A stretch of 64,000 nucleotides of DNA from contig NZ_JACORU010000002.1 in assembly GCF_014297445.1 (NCBI RefSeq), positions 186,001 to 250,000 of the forward strand, read 5' to 3'. Below, one piece after another: positions 62,605-64,000 of the stretch. Each line of letters starts with the position of its first letter. Position 1 is the stretch's first letter. The position numbers were made by a program, and so were the translations under genes. The notes beneath the pieces are model-generated. The model worked only from the letters and a program-made list of their open reading frames with translations. It did not search any database and was not told the DNA's origin. The DNA is from Ramlibacter albus. GTDB lineage: Bacteria > Pseudomonadota > Gammaproteobacteria > Burkholderiales > Burkholderiaceae_C.

Positions 62605-63084
62605 ATGGCGGCAGCCAGCTTCGAGGCTTTGTGCGCGGGGTTTTGCGAGATCGCGCGGGTGCCGGTGCCCGTGCTGAGCGCCGACGAGTTCGGCCGCGTC
62701 GCGTTCCACGTGGTGCTGCGCGGCGTGACGGTCAACGTGGTGCATTGCGAAAGCGCCAGCGCAGACCACGTTTTCCTCTTCTTCGACCTCGGGGCGCTGC
62801 CCGCGTCGGGACCCGGTGGAGTTGGCGCGCTGCAGGCTCTGCTCGACGGCAACTTCATGCTCGCGCACCCCACGCCCGTCTTCGCGCGCAACCCGTCCAA
62901 CGGCAACGGTGTCGTGAAGCAGGTCTATTCGCTGTTCGAAGCGACACCGTCCGGCCTGCACCAGCTCGTGGGTGAAGGCATCGAGCGTGTCACGCGGTGG
63001 CGCGAGCAACTGGCGGATGCGGACACCAGCGCGGCGGCCGATTCGCAACAGGCCTTTTGCGCCGACCTGATGAACCGGGCCTGA
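62605..63084 (+). CDS. CesT-family (Tir-type) type III secretion chaperone
   Basis: This 159-residue acidic protein has the CesT layout: N-terminal helix (FEALCAGFCEIARV), beta-strands (AFHVVLRGVTVNVVHCE), LLDGNFMLAHP, then strands and a long C-terminal helix (LHQLVGEGIERVTRWREQLA). Small acidic dimers of this type hold secreted effectors in a partly unfolded state before type III export. GGGAGG lies five bases before the ATG. The downstream gene is a plausible client. Assignment is by pattern only, and no secretion apparatus gene is in the window. Confidence 0.72.
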   Translation: MAAASFEALCAGFCEIARVPVPVLSADEFGRVAFHVVLRGVTVNVVHCESASADHVFLFFDLGALPASGPGGVGALQALLDGNFMLAHPTPVFARNPSNGNGVVKQVYSLFEATPSGLHQLVGEGIERVTRWREQLADADTSAAADSQQAFCADLMNRA

Positions 63085-63094
63085 GCGCCCTCGC

Positions 63095-63104
63095 TTTTTT
63101 TTTT
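63095..63104 (+). repeat. T10 homopolymer between chaperone and downstream gene
   Basis: Ten consecutive T residues lie 10 nt after the chaperone stop and 14 nt before the next ATG. The preceding GGGC/GCCC stem is only 4 bp, so it is a weak terminator at best. The tract replaces the expected Shine-Dalgarno region of the next gene and could vary in length by slippage. Confidence 0.5.
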
Positions 63105-63118
63105 GATTCACCACAGCT

Positions 63119-64000
63119 ATGACACCTTCCAGCTCTTCAGCCGCGCCTTTCAACTTGCCAGTCGCCCCAACCAGTGTCCCGGCACGCGCCGCGGAAGGTG
63201 CGGAAAGTGCCCAAGGCGCCGACAAACCCGAAGGCACGCCGATCGGCGGCCTGAGTGCACCGGGTTCCGTGCCGATTGCGGGCGAGCCTTCGACCCGAAT
63301 GAAACCGCCGAGACCCGAGCGGCGAGCGCGGCCCGCGCGGCTGTCCACCACTGCCGATCAAGGCGCACCCAACGACGAACCGCGCTCGCTTGGCGGCGAG
63401 ACGAAGGCCGCAGAGCTATCACCCGTGGCGGCGTCCGCCTCGAGAGGTGACGTCGCTGCGGTTGCCGCGCAGCAGCCGTTCAAACCCGTGACCCTGGAGG
63501 CGTTCAAGGAATTCCTCGAAGAGCTGGACCAATTCGCCAAGACTCCCGACGCGGGCAGCGCGAAATTCCTCGTCGATACGGTTGCGACGATCGCTGTGTT
63601 CCAGCCGCACCACGCCGCCCTGGAGACCGCGATCAACGAAGCCGGCAACGACCCCACAAGCCTGCGGCTGGCAATCGAGCCATTGCGCAAGGCCGCGACG
63701 CCGGTCATGGATTTACTGGCCTTTCGCAGCAAGTTCCTCGATGCGCCATCGTTAGCGGAGAAGGAGCCTCTGGTTTCACAGCTGATGGCCCTCATGGATG
63801 CGTGCGTTGCCAAACCTTATCCCAGCGCTTACGAGACGAAGCGCGCCGCGGTCAAGGGCGATGTGACCGCGGCCAAGAGAGTCCAGATCGAGGCCCGCCA
63901 GAAGAACGAGACGAAGCTGTATCTCACCGAGGAGCTGGTGAAGGATCTTGCAGAGCTGTGCGAGCTCGCACTCCGGGAAAATCAGCAGCGGTCGGCCGGG
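63119..64000 (+). CDS. Putative secreted client of the chaperone (5' part, runs off the window)
   Basis: The frame is open from ATG 63119 to the right edge (at least 294 codons, no stop). The first 125 residues are Pro/Ala/Ser/Gly-rich and look disordered, followed by a helical, charged domain (PVTLEAFKEFLEELDQFAK, and later a Lys/Glu-rich helix). An unstructured Ser-rich N-terminus next to a CesT-type chaperone is the usual appearance of a type III effector or translocator, but no known effector domain is recognised. Codon use is less GC-biased than its neighbours (TTA, CTA and TTG leucines), suggesting horizontal acquisition. No Shine-Dalgarno is visible. Confidence 0.7.
   Translation, partial: MTPSSSSAAPFNLPVAPTSVPARAAEGAESAQGADKPEGTPIGGLSAPGSVPIAGEPSTRMKPPRPERRARPARLSTTADQGAPNDEPRSLGGETKAAELSPVAASASRGDVAAVAAQQPFKPVTLEAFKEFLEELDQFAKTPDAGSAKFLVDTVATIAVFQPHHAALETAINEAGNDPTSLRLAIEPLRKAATPVMDLLAFRSKFLDAPSLAEKEPLVSQLMALMDACVAKPYPSAYETKRAAVKGDVTAAKRVQIEARQKNETKLYLTEELVKDLAELCELALRENQQRSAG

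Noticed and set aside
63077..63104. Intrinsic terminator between the chaperone and the downstream gene
   Set aside because: The stem in front of the T10 tract is only 4 bp with a 6-nt loop, too weak to call a terminator.

Overview
The window is GC-rich chromosomal DNA, almost fully coding, with frequent 1-4 nt start/stop overlaps. Several gene neighbourhoods point to a betaproteobacterium of the order Burkholderiales, probably Comamonadaceae (Ramlibacter/Variovorax-like). These are rimP-nusA-infB-rbfA-truB-typA, smpB divergent from ratA-rnfH, a DUF4124-type protein beside guaB, and guaB near guaA. The family assignment is inference from gene order and protein style; no rRNA or tRNA gene is present to confirm it.

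Positions 1-18.1 kb form a peptide-uptake island. A minus-strand operon runs from 12421 to 268. It encodes three closely related periplasmic binding proteins, a fourth OppA-like binding protein, two permeases, two ATPases and an MFS transporter. Divergent from it (12547-18115) is a second importer with two permeases and a fused double ATPase but no binding protein, translationally coupled to an exported subtilisin-like protease. Together the two halves look like a system that degrades proteins outside the cytoplasm and imports the peptides.

Positions 18.2-26.2 kb hold an SPFH/NfeD membrane pair and a MerR-type regulator fused to a nucleotidyl-cyclase-like domain that lacks the catalytic residues, with an array of TGTCTAA sites in front of it. 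A small coupled protein of unknown function, a large PLP-dependent amino-acid decarboxylase and a LytS/LytR-type two-component system follow. fabI and a complete yejABEF-type peptide importer occupy 26.2-32.5 kb.

Positions 32.5-40.7 kb are the translation/transcription operon rimP-nusA-infB-rbfA-truB-typA. It is driven by a good sigma-70 promoter that is followed at once by an intrinsic terminator, so it is probably attenuated. Positions 40.7-48.6 kb hold an unknown protein, an EamA transporter, smpB/ratA/rnfH and guaB. A Phd/VapC-type toxin-antitoxin pair is wedged between guaB and guaA.

Positions 48.6-53.1 kb contain a catalytically intact cyclase-FHA protein, a PaiB-like protein, an in-frame fusion of tRNA deaminase TadA with a haloalkane-dehalogenase-like hydrolase, an LD-carboxypeptidase and a paralogue of the small protein at 21.1 kb. 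Positions 53.3-62.5 kb hold a 984-residue BTAD/STAND/TPR regulator, indolepyruvate oxidoreductase iorAB, an MFS transporter and a Leu/Ile/Val-type binding protein. The iorB gene carries a 72-bp palindromic repeat inserted in frame.

The last 1.4 kb holds a CesT-like type III secretion chaperone followed by a gene running off the window, which is plausibly its secreted client. No intergenic gap reaches 300 bp. No CRISPR array, insertion sequence, rRNA or tRNA was seen.
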